Assembly (NCBI GenBank): GCA_003427395.1
Contig: BFEA01000111.1
Span: forward strand, 2,157,124-2,178,500
From: Chara braunii
Taxonomy: Eukaryota; Streptophyta; Charophyceae; Charales; Characeae
DNA: 21,377 bases
Direction: 5' to 3'
The notes beneath the pieces are model-generated. The model had not been told where the DNA came from. It saw only the letters and a program-made list of their open reading frames with translations, and ran no database searches. Shown here in pieces: positions 8,676 to 18,558 of this stretch. Positions within the stretch are counted from its first letter, which is position 1. Every line of letters starts with the position of its first letter. The position numbers and the translations under genes are program-made.

Positions 8676-8703
8676 AAAAAAAAAAAAAAAAAAAAAAAAA
8701 AAA
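8638..8703 (+). repeat. (CA)n followed by poly-A
   Basis: CA dinucleotides run to 8673, then GG and an A run of about 28 (8676-8703). A CA tract abutting poly-A may mark the end of a retroposon, but no body is identifiable upstream. Confidence 0.9.
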
Positions 8704-8771
8704 CAGTGTCTGCCTCTGTGAGTTAGTGTCCATGGGTGTGTACCTTCTCTTCTTACCCGAGAGTATCAAAA

Positions 8772-8794
8772 AATAATAATAATAATAATAATAA
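8772..8794 (+). repeat. (AAT)n microsatellite
   Basis: Seven to eight AAT trinucleotides in an AT-rich context. Confidence 0.9.
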
Positions 8795-9556
8795 ATTAAT
8801 AATTTTTAAAAAAGTACGGGTGGTCCCCAATGCTTCCTCTTTAGACTTTGGCTTCCTTGTTTTCTAGGGTATATTGTCTCTCTCTGGATTTTTATCACAG
8901 TTGTCTGAGAGGATAGCCTCCTTCCAAACGTCCTCTTCTCCCTCTCGGGCTTCACAACCTAAAACAAGCTTGACATCATGTTTTGATGGGGATCATAGGG
9001 TTGGGTTGAGTGTAGCACTAAGCTCCGTGCTGATTTCTGTTTGGCCAGTATTTCGATTCCACCTGAAGTGCTCTTGTTTAAGGTTTTCAAGTTGGATGGA
9101 TGATTTCTGAGCCCCGGGTTGTTAGTTGCTTCGTGACGTAGTCCAAACTATGTTGGGCATGTATTTTTTTCTCTCTAATGGGATCTGTAGAGGATGGGAA
9201 ACATTGTTCAAAGTCTTATATCTGATTTTAGTGTAACGCATGTGTGACCCAACAGCGCTGTTAAACGGCCAGTACCTTTCCCAACTATCGATGCCGACCC
9301 TCAAATCGGCCTGTGCGCCAAAGAAAAATGAACTGGCGCAGGCCTCCTTTGGGCTGGCGGCGGCAGCCATTCGGGTACTGCTGGGTACCCTGACCCTAAA
9401 ACAATGGGGCTGTTAACGAGCCACATATCTGTTTTTCGAGTGGGGGAAAGGTATTGGTTTTTTAAAGATAGCAATACAAAGGTTTGAAAATTTGGGGGGG
9501 ATGCATTCTTCTCTAATTGCGAGGGCCATAATCATGGCAAGCAGTAATGCCAACCC
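8795..9556. other. Anonymous stretch
   Basis: No convincing gene. A minus-strand frame of 82 residues (9122-9370) begins MAAAASPKEACASSFFFG. I do not recognise it, and its length is within chance expectation. This stretch is the 3' flank of the minus-strand LINE. Confidence 0.35.
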
Positions 9557-9575
9557 TTTTTTTTTTTTTTTAAAC

Positions 9576-9628
9576 GCTCCATCTATTGGTGGGGAGCAAC
9601 ACCTGCTGTAAACCGGGTCCACCGTCCC
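9576..9628 (-). repeat. LINE 3'-terminal tail, recurring family
   Basis: The last ~53 bp before the poly-A read, on the minus strand, GGGACGG...GACCCGG...CAGCAGGTGTTGCTCCCC and then ACCAATAGATGGAGC. The same block occurs at 4456-4509 (plus strand) and 18770-18823 (minus strand). LINE reverse transcriptases of several clades recognise their own RNA 3' end, so a conserved tail is expected; here it is defined by context because the RT sits directly upstream. Confidence 0.8.
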
Positions 9629-10008
9629 TAGAGTACATGAATGATATGAATGAACCATAGAGTTGGGCTGAGATGTGCCTCTTCATCCCATTAGGGCGCC
9701 AGATCAAAACAACATCATTGTAGTACTATTCCCTTCTTATCTATCAATCCTTAATAACAGGAAATATAGGAATACCATATTTTCCACCCTTTTAGCTAGG
9801 TACACTTTGTCAAGTCATTCAACTAGTCTCAGCTTCATTCATACCCAAACCAAGCCCTTGACCAGACTTAGTGCCGAGCGGGGAAAGGGGTCTGGGAAAA
9901 ATCCGATAATGGTCGTAAAGGGATTGTTGGGTTGATCATAGTCCAATCATTAAAAGCAAGTCTATAGTCCCGACTCAAATCCTCCTTTTCACCTCCCCTT
10001 GCCCCTTC

Positions 10009-10399
10009 CTATTTAACCTTCCCCATCTTCCCCCCATGGGTTCCTCCTAGCCAGCATTGGTTGAATCGTTGAATGTGTTGAAGGATTTCTTTCCGCCAGG
10101 ATATAAATTGTGTTTTTTCCTTACACTGTTTCCATTTTATAATGATATCAGTTTGTATTTGTTGCTTAATTGTGTCAGTGAATTCTGGTCCATCTCGCCT
10201 ACCTCCTTTCATTTCATACGTACATCTTCTTAACCATATTGCCCATAATACCGCTCTCCTCCCCATGCTGTACAAATTTTATGAGAATTCATCAATAAAT
10301 TCAGGGGACCAGGTTTCAAGAAGAAGGGCTCTGGACTTCTGTTTCCAATTTAGACCAAATACGGTCCCACCACCTCCATAACCAAATTGCCTCAAACTA
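10009..10399 (-). pseudogene. LINE C-terminal segment, downstream of the MITE
   Basis: The frame continues the LINE polyprotein after the MITE: FGYGGGGTVFGLNWKQK-like sequence, a stop near the centre, then a run containing MGRRAVLWAIWLRRC and ending LGGTHGGKMGKVK (open frame 10009-10275). Tryptophan-rich sequence of the type WAIWLRRC is typical of the end of LINE polyproteins after the zf-RVT domain. No role remains; it is a relic. Confidence 0.7.
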
Positions 10400-10677
10400 A
10401 CATTTCGTTAAAACTGACATTTTTTTTTTTAACTCACGGAATTGAGCGTATAACAACATTTTGTAGAGTTTTTTTCGTTGACGTCGGATGATCAGATCAT
10501 CGGGTGTCGTGGTGACTCCCGATGATCTGACCATCGGATGCATATTAATGGTACTTTACGTTGAGGTACATCAGATAGATAGAGTGAGATAACCACTTTC
10601 TCACCCGGTGAGCAGTGAAATTTTGACTAAGTCCACTTTCATGAATTTAGAAAAAAATGTCAGTTTTTACGAAATGT
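10400..10677. mobile_element. 278-bp MITE inserted in the LINE
   Basis: The two ends are inverted repeats of 27-28 bp: ACATTTCGTTAAAACTGACA plus a T run (10400-10427) against an A run plus TGTCAGTTTTTACGAAATGT (10651-10677), with only one or two mismatches. The interior has no coding capacity. It splits the LINE frame: zf-RVT sequence ends at about 10683 on one side and resumes at about 10398 on the other. I see no clear target-site duplication (flanks CTA and CAT, or one base either way), so the superfamily (Mutator-, Tc1/mariner- or Harbinger-like) is undecided. Confidence 0.85.
10484..10538. repeat. Internal 21-bp hairpin of the MITE
   Basis: Arm 1 (10484-10504, TCGGATGATCAGATCATCGGG split as TCGGATGATC and AGATCATCGGG) pairs with arm 2 (10518-10538) at 19 of 21 positions, across a 13-nt loop. 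Arm 1 is itself palindromic: GATGATC, A, GATCATC. A second inverted repeat nested inside a MITE is unusual and gives this element several alternative folds. Confidence 0.85.
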
Positions 10678-12281
10678 CATGTCCCAGGATATTGGAGGAA
10701 TACATGCTCAATCGTTTCAGGAATTAACTTAAAAAGAAACGCAGTCCTACGAAATTTTCACCAGGGAAGTACTCTCCCTCTTTGTTCCAATGTCGACCTG
10801 TCTATAAGTCAATCATTTGTCGGTAGACACCTATGGCTCTATTTGTTATTATAGTGAAGCCACTTTTGCATGTTTAATTTTGGTCTTACTGAACCATTTT
10901 ACCTTTCTTAATGATTTTTTATTAACATTAACATGGTTCATCATTCTTTCCTCTACCTTGTCTTTTAAAAAAATCTTAGGGTGAAGCATCCTGTAAGTGG
11001 ATTTCACTAACAACGTGTGAAGAACACAAAAAAATGTTTTCCCTTTTGTTATTGTATGAGACCACTTCCAATTAGCAGGATCATGGGTCAGATGACTTAT
11101 GGGTATATTAGGTTTAAAAGCTATCCATTTATCTTTGTGCCTCAATATTCTGATCCTGAATACCTTATCTTTTATCACCCTCCTTATACTACTCTGGTCC
11201 TTGATTATAACCATTTGATTATTATCCATTTCATAGGCAGTGAGGAGGGTCTCCCCATTCTCAAAAACTTATGCAATACTACCTAAATGACTGATCATTC
11301 ATAGCAACCCAATTACTTTCTAATAATTGAGAACCTTTTTTGAGAATCCTTACCCAATCTAAAGGCTTCTATTCAATCAAATATTCTAAAGCTTTCTCTG
11401 AATGATGACAATACCTAAGGTGGGTCTGTAACTATGAAGGGGTAATCCACTATCTTTTTTCACTGTTTCAGACGTTTTTTATAAAGTTTTATTCTAACAA
11501 TATCATTTTTAAATTTTAACTCACCTTTTCCAAGGGGAATCTGCACAGTGAAGGACACATCCTTGAGGATCTTTGAGAAGACTATTATCAAAGAGTGACT
11601 GTTGACATACATTTTTTCATATATCAGGAGGGTTTCAGTCTGTTAATGGTAATCTCCTCAATGTTTTGATGAGGTTAGGCCAAAACAAATAATTATGTAA
11701 ATTCATTTTTTTCGCCTTCCTATCTGATGCACTTTGACCGAACGGTTCCTTCACTAGTCCTCTTGGAACGGTCCAAGACCTATTTTCTAGCTACATCATT
11801 GGATCTATGTTGTCTGGTGCAGTGTCTTCGGTGCAAGATGTTTAACCTGTTTCCATGCCAACACATTCCAAGATGTTTGGGGATTAAAGAGGTGTTTAAT
11901 CCATTAAATTGATAAGGTCATAGATTGTAAAGAAGGATCAATGATGCCCAACTCTCCTCTAGCCTTAGGTTCTATCACTGATTTTCAAGCTACCCTGCTA
12001 ATTACCTTATCGAGCTCATGATTTTTTTTCATAAAAAGGCTAATAGTTGACGCTGCAGGGCCTTTAACACTTTATTATCTAACGTGCATATTGCTGATTT
12101 ATATCAGATCGAGGCTAAAACCACATTATTAGTCACCTGAGTACGACCAAAAAGAGAAGTTTGCTTACCCTTCCACATTATTAGCATATGCCTGTTTGGC
12201 TATACACTCATCGTTAGTTGATGGTTTTTCTACTGCTGAAAGGGAGATACCCAACACGCTAATGGGAGTATCCAAGGAAAA
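10678..12281 (-). pseudogene. LINE RT thumb/connection to zf-RVT, decayed
   Basis: Broken frames on the minus strand continue the LINE protein from the end of the RT core. Recognisable parts are LFMKKNHELDKVISRVA followed by a stop, then VIEPKARGELGIID (about 11940-12045), corresponding to the GGLG(I/L)D box that follows the RT domain in plant LINEs. A 126-residue open frame follows at 10849-11229, then PETIEHVFLQYPG at about 10683-10724, matching the zf-RVT (P)ETIEHLFxxC pattern with the usual cysteine replaced by tyrosine. Several stops and at least two frame changes occur. The MITE cuts the frame just after YPG. Confidence 0.75.
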
Positions 12282-12962
12282 TCATTTTACTTGGGGAAGT
12301 TCAGGGGGCCTTACTCCTTGATGATGAATCCACCAACCCATCGTTTTATTATCCCAATTCACCCTCATGTCAGACAGTCTATAAATTTTATCCATCAGAC
12401 TGCTTATTGCTCCCAAATTTATTTTAAATGTTTCTACCATCAGGGACAGATCATCAGCAAAGAGAGAGCAAACAGGAATGACTTCCTTTGAAATAGGTGA
12501 CAATTGAATTCTTTTAATATCCTTATTTTGTTTGAGGTTAGCTTCTAAGGCCTCCATGACTACAACAAAAAGAAATGGGGCAATTGGATCCCCCTGCCTA
12601 ACTGATCTTTGTAAGGAAAAATGGGGTGTTACATTAACACTTATCATCATCCTCATTGTGGCATTCCTATACGGTATTTTCACCCATCTTCTAAAGTTTC
12701 GACCGACGTAAAATTTTTCTAAACATTTATCTAGAAATAACCAGCTCATATGGTCATAAGCTTTCTCAAAATCTATAAATATGAAGGTTGCATTATGTTT
12801 AGATTTACGTGATATCCTAATCAGCTCATTGACTAATAATATGTTATCTTGGATATTCCTACTTGTAATAAACCCTATCTGCGCTGGATGAATAATTTCA
12901 GCAATGACCTTGGTTAGTCTATTAGCTAGAGTTTTTGCCATCAGTTTATAGACCACTGTCAA
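12282..12962 (-). pseudogene. LINE reverse transcriptase core (226-codon open stretch)
   Basis: This is the best-preserved coding segment of the window. Conserved RT blocks are ANRL and QIGF with R.IQDNI (residues 13-41), motif A FIDFEKAYD with the catalytic Asp at about residue 64, motif B RQGDPIAPFLF (122-132), and motif C FADD (168-171). The three catalytic aspartates are thus present. It would have copied LINE RNA into DNA at a nicked target site. It is only a fragment: the upstream finger block (LLYKKGDKTNIRNYR) lies in another frame, a frameshift falling near 12960-12966, and the frame ends after LPQVK at 12282 where the thumb should continue. The ATG start is incidental. No other RT class fits; the spacing and FADD box indicate a non-LTR element. 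Confidence 0.92.
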
Positions 12963-13716
12963 GAGGGTAATAGGCGATAGTTACGAATGTTAGTTTTATC
13001 CCCCTTTTTATAAAGAAGAGTTAATACCCCTTGACCCACAAATTCTCCCATTTGTCCTGAGGTCCAAATTGTCCGATAAAGATTCATGAGGTTTTGTGAA
13101 AGGAAATCCCATAAGGTTTCTCAAAATTCTTTGGGGAGACCATCAACGTCTGAGATCTTTTCTTCTTCCATAAGCATTAGAGTTGTCTATAATTATTCTT
13201 TTGAAACAAACATTTATAACTCCTCTGTTTGTGCTTCAATTGATGTTTTGACCAAAGGCATAAGAAAATCTTCTATTTCATGATTTTTTTTGTTATTCGG
13301 GATACTTTTAGTTTCTGACTTAAAGAGATCCTGGAAGAAATCCCTAACTACTTTCATACATGATGTTGAGGACATGGCCAATGGAACGTTCATATGAAAG
13401 GGGTCTTCTAGGGCTTCAATAACTGTGCAACGAGAGTTAATTTTTGTCAAAGAAAAGAACATTGCATCCATCTCCCCTTCCATTTGGTGTTTTATCAGTT
13501 TACCTCTAATCCTTATTAGTTGCCACCTGTATTCCATTTGAGTCAGCAATTGATCCCCCAATTCTTTGATTTCTTGAGCTAGAGGTTATAAACTCCCCAT
13601 TTTTTCGAATTCATTCTCTCGTTGATGGAGCTGTTGAATTCTTTGAAGCAAAAATATTTCTCGATGTGGTATAAAACGCTATTCCAACATTTCAAAACTG
13701 ATCAGTTTCAAGGACT
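12963..13716 (-). pseudogene. LINE pre-RT linker and RT finger blocks, decayed
   Basis: On the minus strand, a 115-codon open frame (13214-13561) reads through RIRGKLIKHQMEGEMDAMFF and VVRDFFQDLFKSE, typical of the linker between endonuclease and RT in plant LINEs. It is preceded by FLLQRIQQLHQRENEFEKMG-like sequence up to about 13700. After stops comes DGLPKEF (13124-13144), the block usually seen as DG(L/I)P.EF(Y/F), directly followed by a TGA at 13121-13123, then GQGVLTLLYKKGDKTNIRNYR. The sequence stops at the A-rich tract, and no endonuclease domain is present. Confidence 0.8.
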
Positions 13717-13812
13717 TTAAAAAAAAAAGGGAAAAAAAAAACCGAAAAAAAAAGGCGAAAAAACAAAAACAAAAACAAAAAAATGTGGAAAAAAAAAAAC
13801 GAAAAGAAAAGA
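13717..13812 (+). repeat. A-rich low-complexity junction between two LINEs
   Basis: Nearly pure A with G and C interruptions, including (AAAAAC)n and GAAAAGAAAAG. It lies exactly between the 5' truncation of the minus-strand LINE and the start of plus-strand LINE C-terminal sequence. It may be an expanded poly-A of an older retroposon into which the minus-strand LINE inserted; T-rich/A-rich DNA is a preferred target for many LINE endonucleases. Confidence 0.8.
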
Positions 13813-15660
13813 AACACTCTCACAACCTGGTTGTGGAAAGGTGACTATAACCGTATCCATAAACTGGCCCGGAACGATGTTGCAAGACTAAGGAACCTAG
13901 GAGGGCTATGCATCCTCGATCCAAACTGGGAATGAAAGGCTTTAGCTTTCAAAATTATTGACGCATGTCCTAATTGAAGGGGATATCCCATGGGCTCTAT
14001 TCAGTTCTTGTGTATTGCACTACCCACCTCAATTCTTAGACTAGGTAGTGCACCCACTGGCATGGCTCACAAATCAGGCATGGCCTGTCCTGCGAGTACC
14101 CAAAGCTTTGACCAATGACTCCCCAACTGCACAAGCAAGAACTGACTTAAAACATGACGCTATGTAGCCTAATTTGATGCGGCTCTAGAGAAGTCTGAGC
14201 CCTAATAGATACCCCCCTCCGACCCCCCTCTATCAGATAGGAAGAAATTCGAAGACAATCACTATTTTGTAATTCATTAATAACAGACAAGGATGGACAC
14301 CCAATCTCACTCAGTAGTGGTACATCGTGGCTTACATGGGTCCACAAAGCTACCTACAAGATGGGGGGACCTGTATGACATCACAACAGGTTAGCAGGTG
14401 GAAGACTGAGAAACAACTGCAGACCCTCCTTCGGAGATTGAGAGACGACGTCTTAGGTTGGTCCAGCTCCAAGAGGCAGTGCTGCAAGTCTGGAGTCAAT
14501 ACTTGTAACAGGGCCAGAGATAAGAAAGGGGGAGTCCGACAGGGTTGTGAAATGGTTAGGGGGCAAGGGCTTCTGGGTCACACCTAGCGTTTGGAATAGG
14601 CAATTTTAGCAGGTCTTAAAACAGGGCAAAAAAAGCCGCCGCTAAATCTGCATAGATGTACCTCTATTGCTGGTTCTCTACAAAGTACTTCCAACCTGCT
14701 AGCCTATGAGCCCCACCTACGTGGCTCTAGTAGGTGGATGATTAGCCACAACAGAGCTGCAGTTGGATCCCAATTTGCACTAGCCTACTTGATAACAGTT
14801 CGGCTTGTAGGGATGAAGATAATGAGTGGCATAACTACAATATGAGCAACCCCATCTGCTCGATTCCCTTCGACCCCAAAAGATGGGCCTGGAAAGTATG
14901 AAATTATACAGCAAAAGACAACTTAAGACAACTATAATGGTGTTTGTTCGTCGCAAGCGCCACCGTGAGTAGTGATTGGCAGATGGGTGGTTGACTCCCC
15001 CCTCTTGGCTCAACACTTGGATGCCTTCGTATGGGGAAAACATTCACAACTCATGCCAATGGCACACCAAGCTCTTCAATGTCAGATAATGTGCAAATGT
15101 CTCCCTACACCGGACTATGTTTGACTCCAGTTTGGAGTGGGAACGAAGAGGAATCTTTTCCCTGATCTATGTTTATTTTGGTAAGGACCTCCCCTCCTTC
15201 ATGGACCAGCCTAATACACTGTCTCTTAGGGTATCCATTGTTGATATAAATTTGGAGGCAGTGGGACAAAGCCTTGAATGAATTCAATCGTAAGGCATTC
15301 CCTTGGAGTATTTGCTTATTGCTCCAAAAAAAGGATGCTAAAGAGTATTTCCAAAACTCTTAGATCCAAGCCTAAGGTCAAAGGTTGTTGAAATCCGGAA
15401 GGGGTTGACTCGTAATCATTCTCCAATTTTCGTGGACACTCGTGAAACTTATTTCTTCTACTTTCTTTTCCACATCTTGGCCGAAGACCGTGATGTCTGG
15501 CGCAAACTGCAGTTTGCTTGCATCCAGGCACATGAAGTCACTTGGTTTTGGGAACATTGGGGTGCCTTGACGGAACATCAACCACATCCCCGACGGACTA
15601 TGTTTTGGGCATACATGGAAAGCCCACTATGATGGACAACCTTATGCTTCGTGCTGCTTT
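13813..15660 (+). mobile_element. Second decayed LINE, C-terminal part only
   Basis: In the plus strand from 13825 a frame reads TWLWKGDYNRIHKLARNDVA, then LRNLGGLCILDPNWE, then TGA at 13933-13935 and KALAFKII. This matches the box after the RT domain of LINEs (trailing GGLG(L/I)LD...AL). Further fragments with LINE flavour are WPVLRVPKALTNDSPTAQ (about 14080-14130), TSWLTWVHKATYKMGG (about 14320-14370), CKCLPTPDYV (15092-15120) and LFPDLCLFW (about 15152-15178), the last two resembling the zf-RVT region. Stops and frame changes are frequent. No RT palm is present, so the copy is truncated at its 5' end or cut by the neighbouring insertion. The 3' end is uncertain; no poly-A tail was found. 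The sequence differs clearly from the minus-strand LINE. Confidence 0.6.
14561..14653 (+). repeat. Dispersed repeat B, copy 2
   Basis: Matches 1259-1354 over about 93 bp in the same orientation, with a shared block of more than 20 bp around GGTCACACCTAGCGTTTGG and GCTAAATCTGCAT at the end. Located within the second LINE relic, whose frame here could read FWVTPSVWNRQF, so repeat B may be a piece of that LINE family rather than an independent element. Confidence 0.75.
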
Positions 15661-17040
15661 CCTTACGGAGTGGGACTGAAATGTGGAAGGGCCAGGAAAG
15701 CGTGAAAATGGTGTGTGCCAAGGATTTTTAGAAGAAAGGGGATGGATTTTCAGGCCGTAACTAGAATCTCCGGTATCTAGTTCCATGAGAATATGACGAA
15801 CGTAGGGGACAGAAGGCGATGCAAGTCTTGTACACACACTCGTACTGTGTGGCCAAATACGAAGGTTTTTTAGGTTCAAAAATTGAAATAGCTATGTCAG
15901 ACCCTACGACGTCTCTGTCGAAGTCGGCAGGTAGTTGGTGTGTAAGTGGGATTCCTATTTATAGCGAAAGCACAACGACATGTCTCACAAAGTTCGACAG
16001 GCACAAGCACACTGCTCTTTCCGCCTCTTCCAACTCTCCATGTGGCACTTAACGAAATATTTTCGCTTCATCAACAGTTCGAGCACAAACTTCGGGCCCA
16101 ATACGACTTAACCGTCGACCACGCGATAATGGTTAGCTTGTTGAAAGGAAGGAAAATGGAAAATGGGGGAAAGATAATGTCTACAATCACAAACCCTGAA
16201 TCATTGGCAAAGGCAGAGCACCTCCAATTGTCAGGATACTGGTAAGGTTGGCAGATTTGTGTTGTGGCCTCGCGTATGTCCCACTCATGCATGATGTCTT
16301 TCCTGGTTATACGGGAAGTCAAAGTCATGACTTGAATCGATGTGTGAATACAGGGAACATTTGTCACACCTATCGATACGGAATTGGAGTGAATATGAAA
16401 ACACCATCCTACAGAGTGAGTACACTTACAAACACAATCCCAAAATCGGAGTATAAAGTTTTTAACCATTAAAGCAAGATCGAACAATAAGCATCTACAC
16501 AAGATTAATGAGAAAAACATTCATTCACATAGAAGCCAATCAACGAATAAAGAGATCACTTAGAGGGATCAAAAGGGTACGATCATCAAAGACGGGATGC
16601 TCATCCGCTTGCAGAAGAGTAACCGTCCATTTCATTTATCTTCAAAGTAGAAAAGTGTAACAACAGTTTAATGCGTGCATAGTCATTAATTCATGGAATG
16701 ATGAGCAACATTCTATGTGTCAATGTCCCGCATCCTGTCACATAGATATTTTATCTTCCTATTCAGGGATAGGAAAAAATGGCATACATGAAAGAAGAAG
16801 TCGTTGACTTCATGCAGTCATTCAGGAGAGATTCAAACGCATACACACTTAAAGAAGTCATGTAAGGAGAAGATCGAAATAACTCAAAAGTTAGAGATCA
16901 CACACTTTAAGAAGAAGGAACGACGTCCTCATTATGCAAAATCTTCACTCAAAAGTTCATATATAAACAATCAGGAGGAAGTGAATTACCGTATTCTCAC
17001 ACACGTGGCACCACCACCTGCATCCACCACACTGCCACAA
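15661..17040. other. Anonymous stretch with unrecognised open frames
   Basis: No gene is assigned. The longest open frame is on the minus strand at 16071-16520 (149 codons). Plus-strand frames at 15819-16052, 15946-16245 and 16248-16472 overlap it. One plus-strand frame (HVALNEIFSLHQQFEHKLRA and then ADLCCGLAYVPLMHDVFPG after a frame break) looks more protein-like in composition than the minus-strand frame, but I recognise no family. It could be the decayed 3' part of the plus-strand LINE or an unrelated pseudogene. A TATATAAA box near 16960 has no gene after it. Confidence 0.3.
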
Positions 17041-17740
17041 TCGCCCAAGTACTGATTGTCGGTTGTCGCGTACTTAGTGACTAATCCTGCCGATTGTCAT
17101 TTCGTAGATCCAACCCCTGCACTGATCCGCTCAAATTCTGCAAATTGTGAACCAATCTGACACGATCTTGCAATGTCACTATCGACCCGTCGAGACTTTT
17201 CGACCCTCTAATTACCACCGGCTAGCCACTGCTTAACCCAAGCTAGAGGATCGCGTACGAGAGAGCGAGGGGAACTTACTTGCGAGGAAATTGCGAGATT
17301 TTAAGTTGCAGAGATGTTTGAGCGAGGATGCATGCTAGGGAAGAGAGCCTCGTGCCTACAACAAATTAAAAATTATAAAATCCAAAGAAAAATCAGGCAT
17401 GCCTTTTGAAGGTAGCGAAAATCCTATGCTGATTCCTATCGTGCCTATGTAAAAGACGAAAACGTCAACTAATTTTGAGGGTATATCCCAAAAATGCAAC
17501 GAAACCAAAATTCAAGAAGATTAACTGACCCGAAAGCATACATGCAGGAAAGCCCACGTATACCTCACCAAAGACGAAGCCTGTAGAATGTGCTGGAATT
17601 CCAAAAGACAAAATTTAAAATGAAAAGTATCATACAACCCCTTTGAAAAGGCAAACAAACGCGGAGGAGTTCGGAAATTAGTGCAGTGCAAAAAGCTCGC
17701 TCGTTACAGTACTAGGTAGGTATTAAAACCAAACGAGTGT
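17041..17740. other. Anonymous stretch
   Basis: No coding sequence recognised. On the minus strand near 17270-17285 the sequence reads CGCAAGTAAGTTCC, a good splice-donor match, but no reading frame or acceptor supports an exon. Confidence 0.35.
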
Positions 17741-17865
17741 TTAAACCAGCAGTACCTACCGCATTTTTCGTACCCCTTGGCCTTGAATGAATTTGGACCA
17801 GAGGGGCAGGCCAATTCGGCTTCCGTGTTAATGGCCGCCCCAACCGGTAGGTACTGGTGGTTTAA
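17741..17865. mobile_element. 125-bp inverted-repeat mini-element with TTAA ends
   Basis: TTAAACCAGCAGTACCTACC plus G (17741-17761) pairs with its inverted counterpart at 17845-17865 at 20 of 21 positions; the latter reads CGGTAGGTACTGGTGGTTTA plus A. Both ends finish in TTAA, the target-site signature of piggyBac-type transposases, so this may be a piggyBac-like MITE. The interior (83 bp) has no coding capacity. A further GGTAGGTA at 17715-17722 lies just outside. A matching end, identical to the right arm, occurs at 21259-21280. Alternatively the TTAA may be part of the repeat rather than a target duplication. Confidence 0.7.
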
Positions 17866-18209
17866 TCTATACAAATATTTGAGTTAGCAACCTCGAGCTG
17901 ATCACTAGGCAGGAGTGCTTGCCCAAGAGGTGTGGCAATAATCCGTATATATAGGTATTTGTCACCCCTAAAACATGGTGATGAAGCATTGGGAATTGAC
18001 TTAGATGCTCGCATTGCTCGGGGACATCGTCCCCCACATGGGGATCTCGCTAGGCAAATCCATGCCCATTTGTTGGGGCTTTGGAGACGACGCCGCTCCA
18101 CCGACTTGATGGTGGATTCACACAGTTCCACTTGGCTGACAGGCTCAAGGTTCATACACTTTCTTCGAATACTGCTTCCTCCGCACTGTGGTTTTGTATA
18201 GCCTAGCAT
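17862..18209 (-). CDS. Unrecognised open frame, 115 codons, probably not a gene
   Basis: It begins MLGYTKPQCGGSSIRRKC and is arginine-, serine- and cysteine-rich, with no signal peptide, membrane segment or known motif that I can see. The opposite strand is also open over much of the same interval (17932-18201), which points to a base-composition effect. Its stop codon (complement of TTA at 17862-17864) is supplied by the TTAA end of the 125-bp mini-element, so if it was ever coding its 3' end was changed by that insertion. Confidence 0.15.
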   Translation of the reverse strand: MLGYTKPQCGGSSIRRKCMNLEPVSQVELCESTIKSVERRRLQSPNKWAWICLARSPCGGRCPRAMRASKSIPNASSPCFRGDKYLYIRIIATPLGQALLPSDQLEVANSNICID

Positions 18210-18558
18210 AATGTGGGGGGAGTGATGGTTTGGAAGAAAGACTAAATGAAAGAAGGGTGAGAATATTGATGGCGTGAACGCGTAGAACGAGTGTGTTGAC
18301 TACATTGCCCTGAAAAGAGTCAAAAGACTACTAAGGGGTGCATGAGTGTCTGCATGTGTGGTTGTGCATCTTTGACCCAACTTGATCAGGCTTCCAAGCC
18401 ACCAGCACCTACTCTGAGTCAACCTGAGGGGAGCTACCATTCCCAATGGCCCGATGGGTTAAAACCTGGAAATAATCTGTCATGACCAACACTTCAAATC
18501 AGCGAATGGGTGGTCTTTGCTCGCCCCAATATTCCAGAGCCCCCAGCAGTGCTCCGAT
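18210..18558. other. Anonymous stretch
   Basis: Nothing recognised. Confidence 0.4.

Larger units (their letters stand above)
9557..13716 (-). mobile_element. 5'-truncated, decayed LINE (non-LTR retrotransposon)
   Basis: Read on the minus strand, protein similarity runs in the canonical LINE order: linker ahead of RT (13716-13145), RT finger and palm (13144-12282), thumb/connection with a GELGIID-type box (about 11940-11978), and a zf-RVT-like C-terminus containing PETIEHVFLQ (about 10683-10724) and WAIWLRRC (about 10227-10272). After these come a 3' UTR and an A15 tail (T run at 9557-9571). No endonuclease and no ORF1 are present: the element starts abruptly at an A-rich tract, as expected from incomplete target-primed reverse transcription. 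Stops and frameshifts make it non-autonomous. A MITE interrupts it at 10400-10677. I found no target-site duplication at the two ends. Confidence 0.88.

Noticed and set aside
13717-13812. Poly-A tail of the minus-strand LINE
   Set aside because: It lies at that LINE's 5' side and in the wrong strand sense; the true tail is the T run at 9557-9571.
16071-16520. 149-codon minus-strand frame as a gene
   Set aside because: One such frame in 21 kb is within chance expectation. The plus-strand frames opposite look at least as protein-like, and I recognise no family in either.
17270-17290. Splice donor GTAAGT on the minus strand marking an exon
   Set aside because: The short upstream frame stops at once and no acceptor or conserved coding sequence was found.
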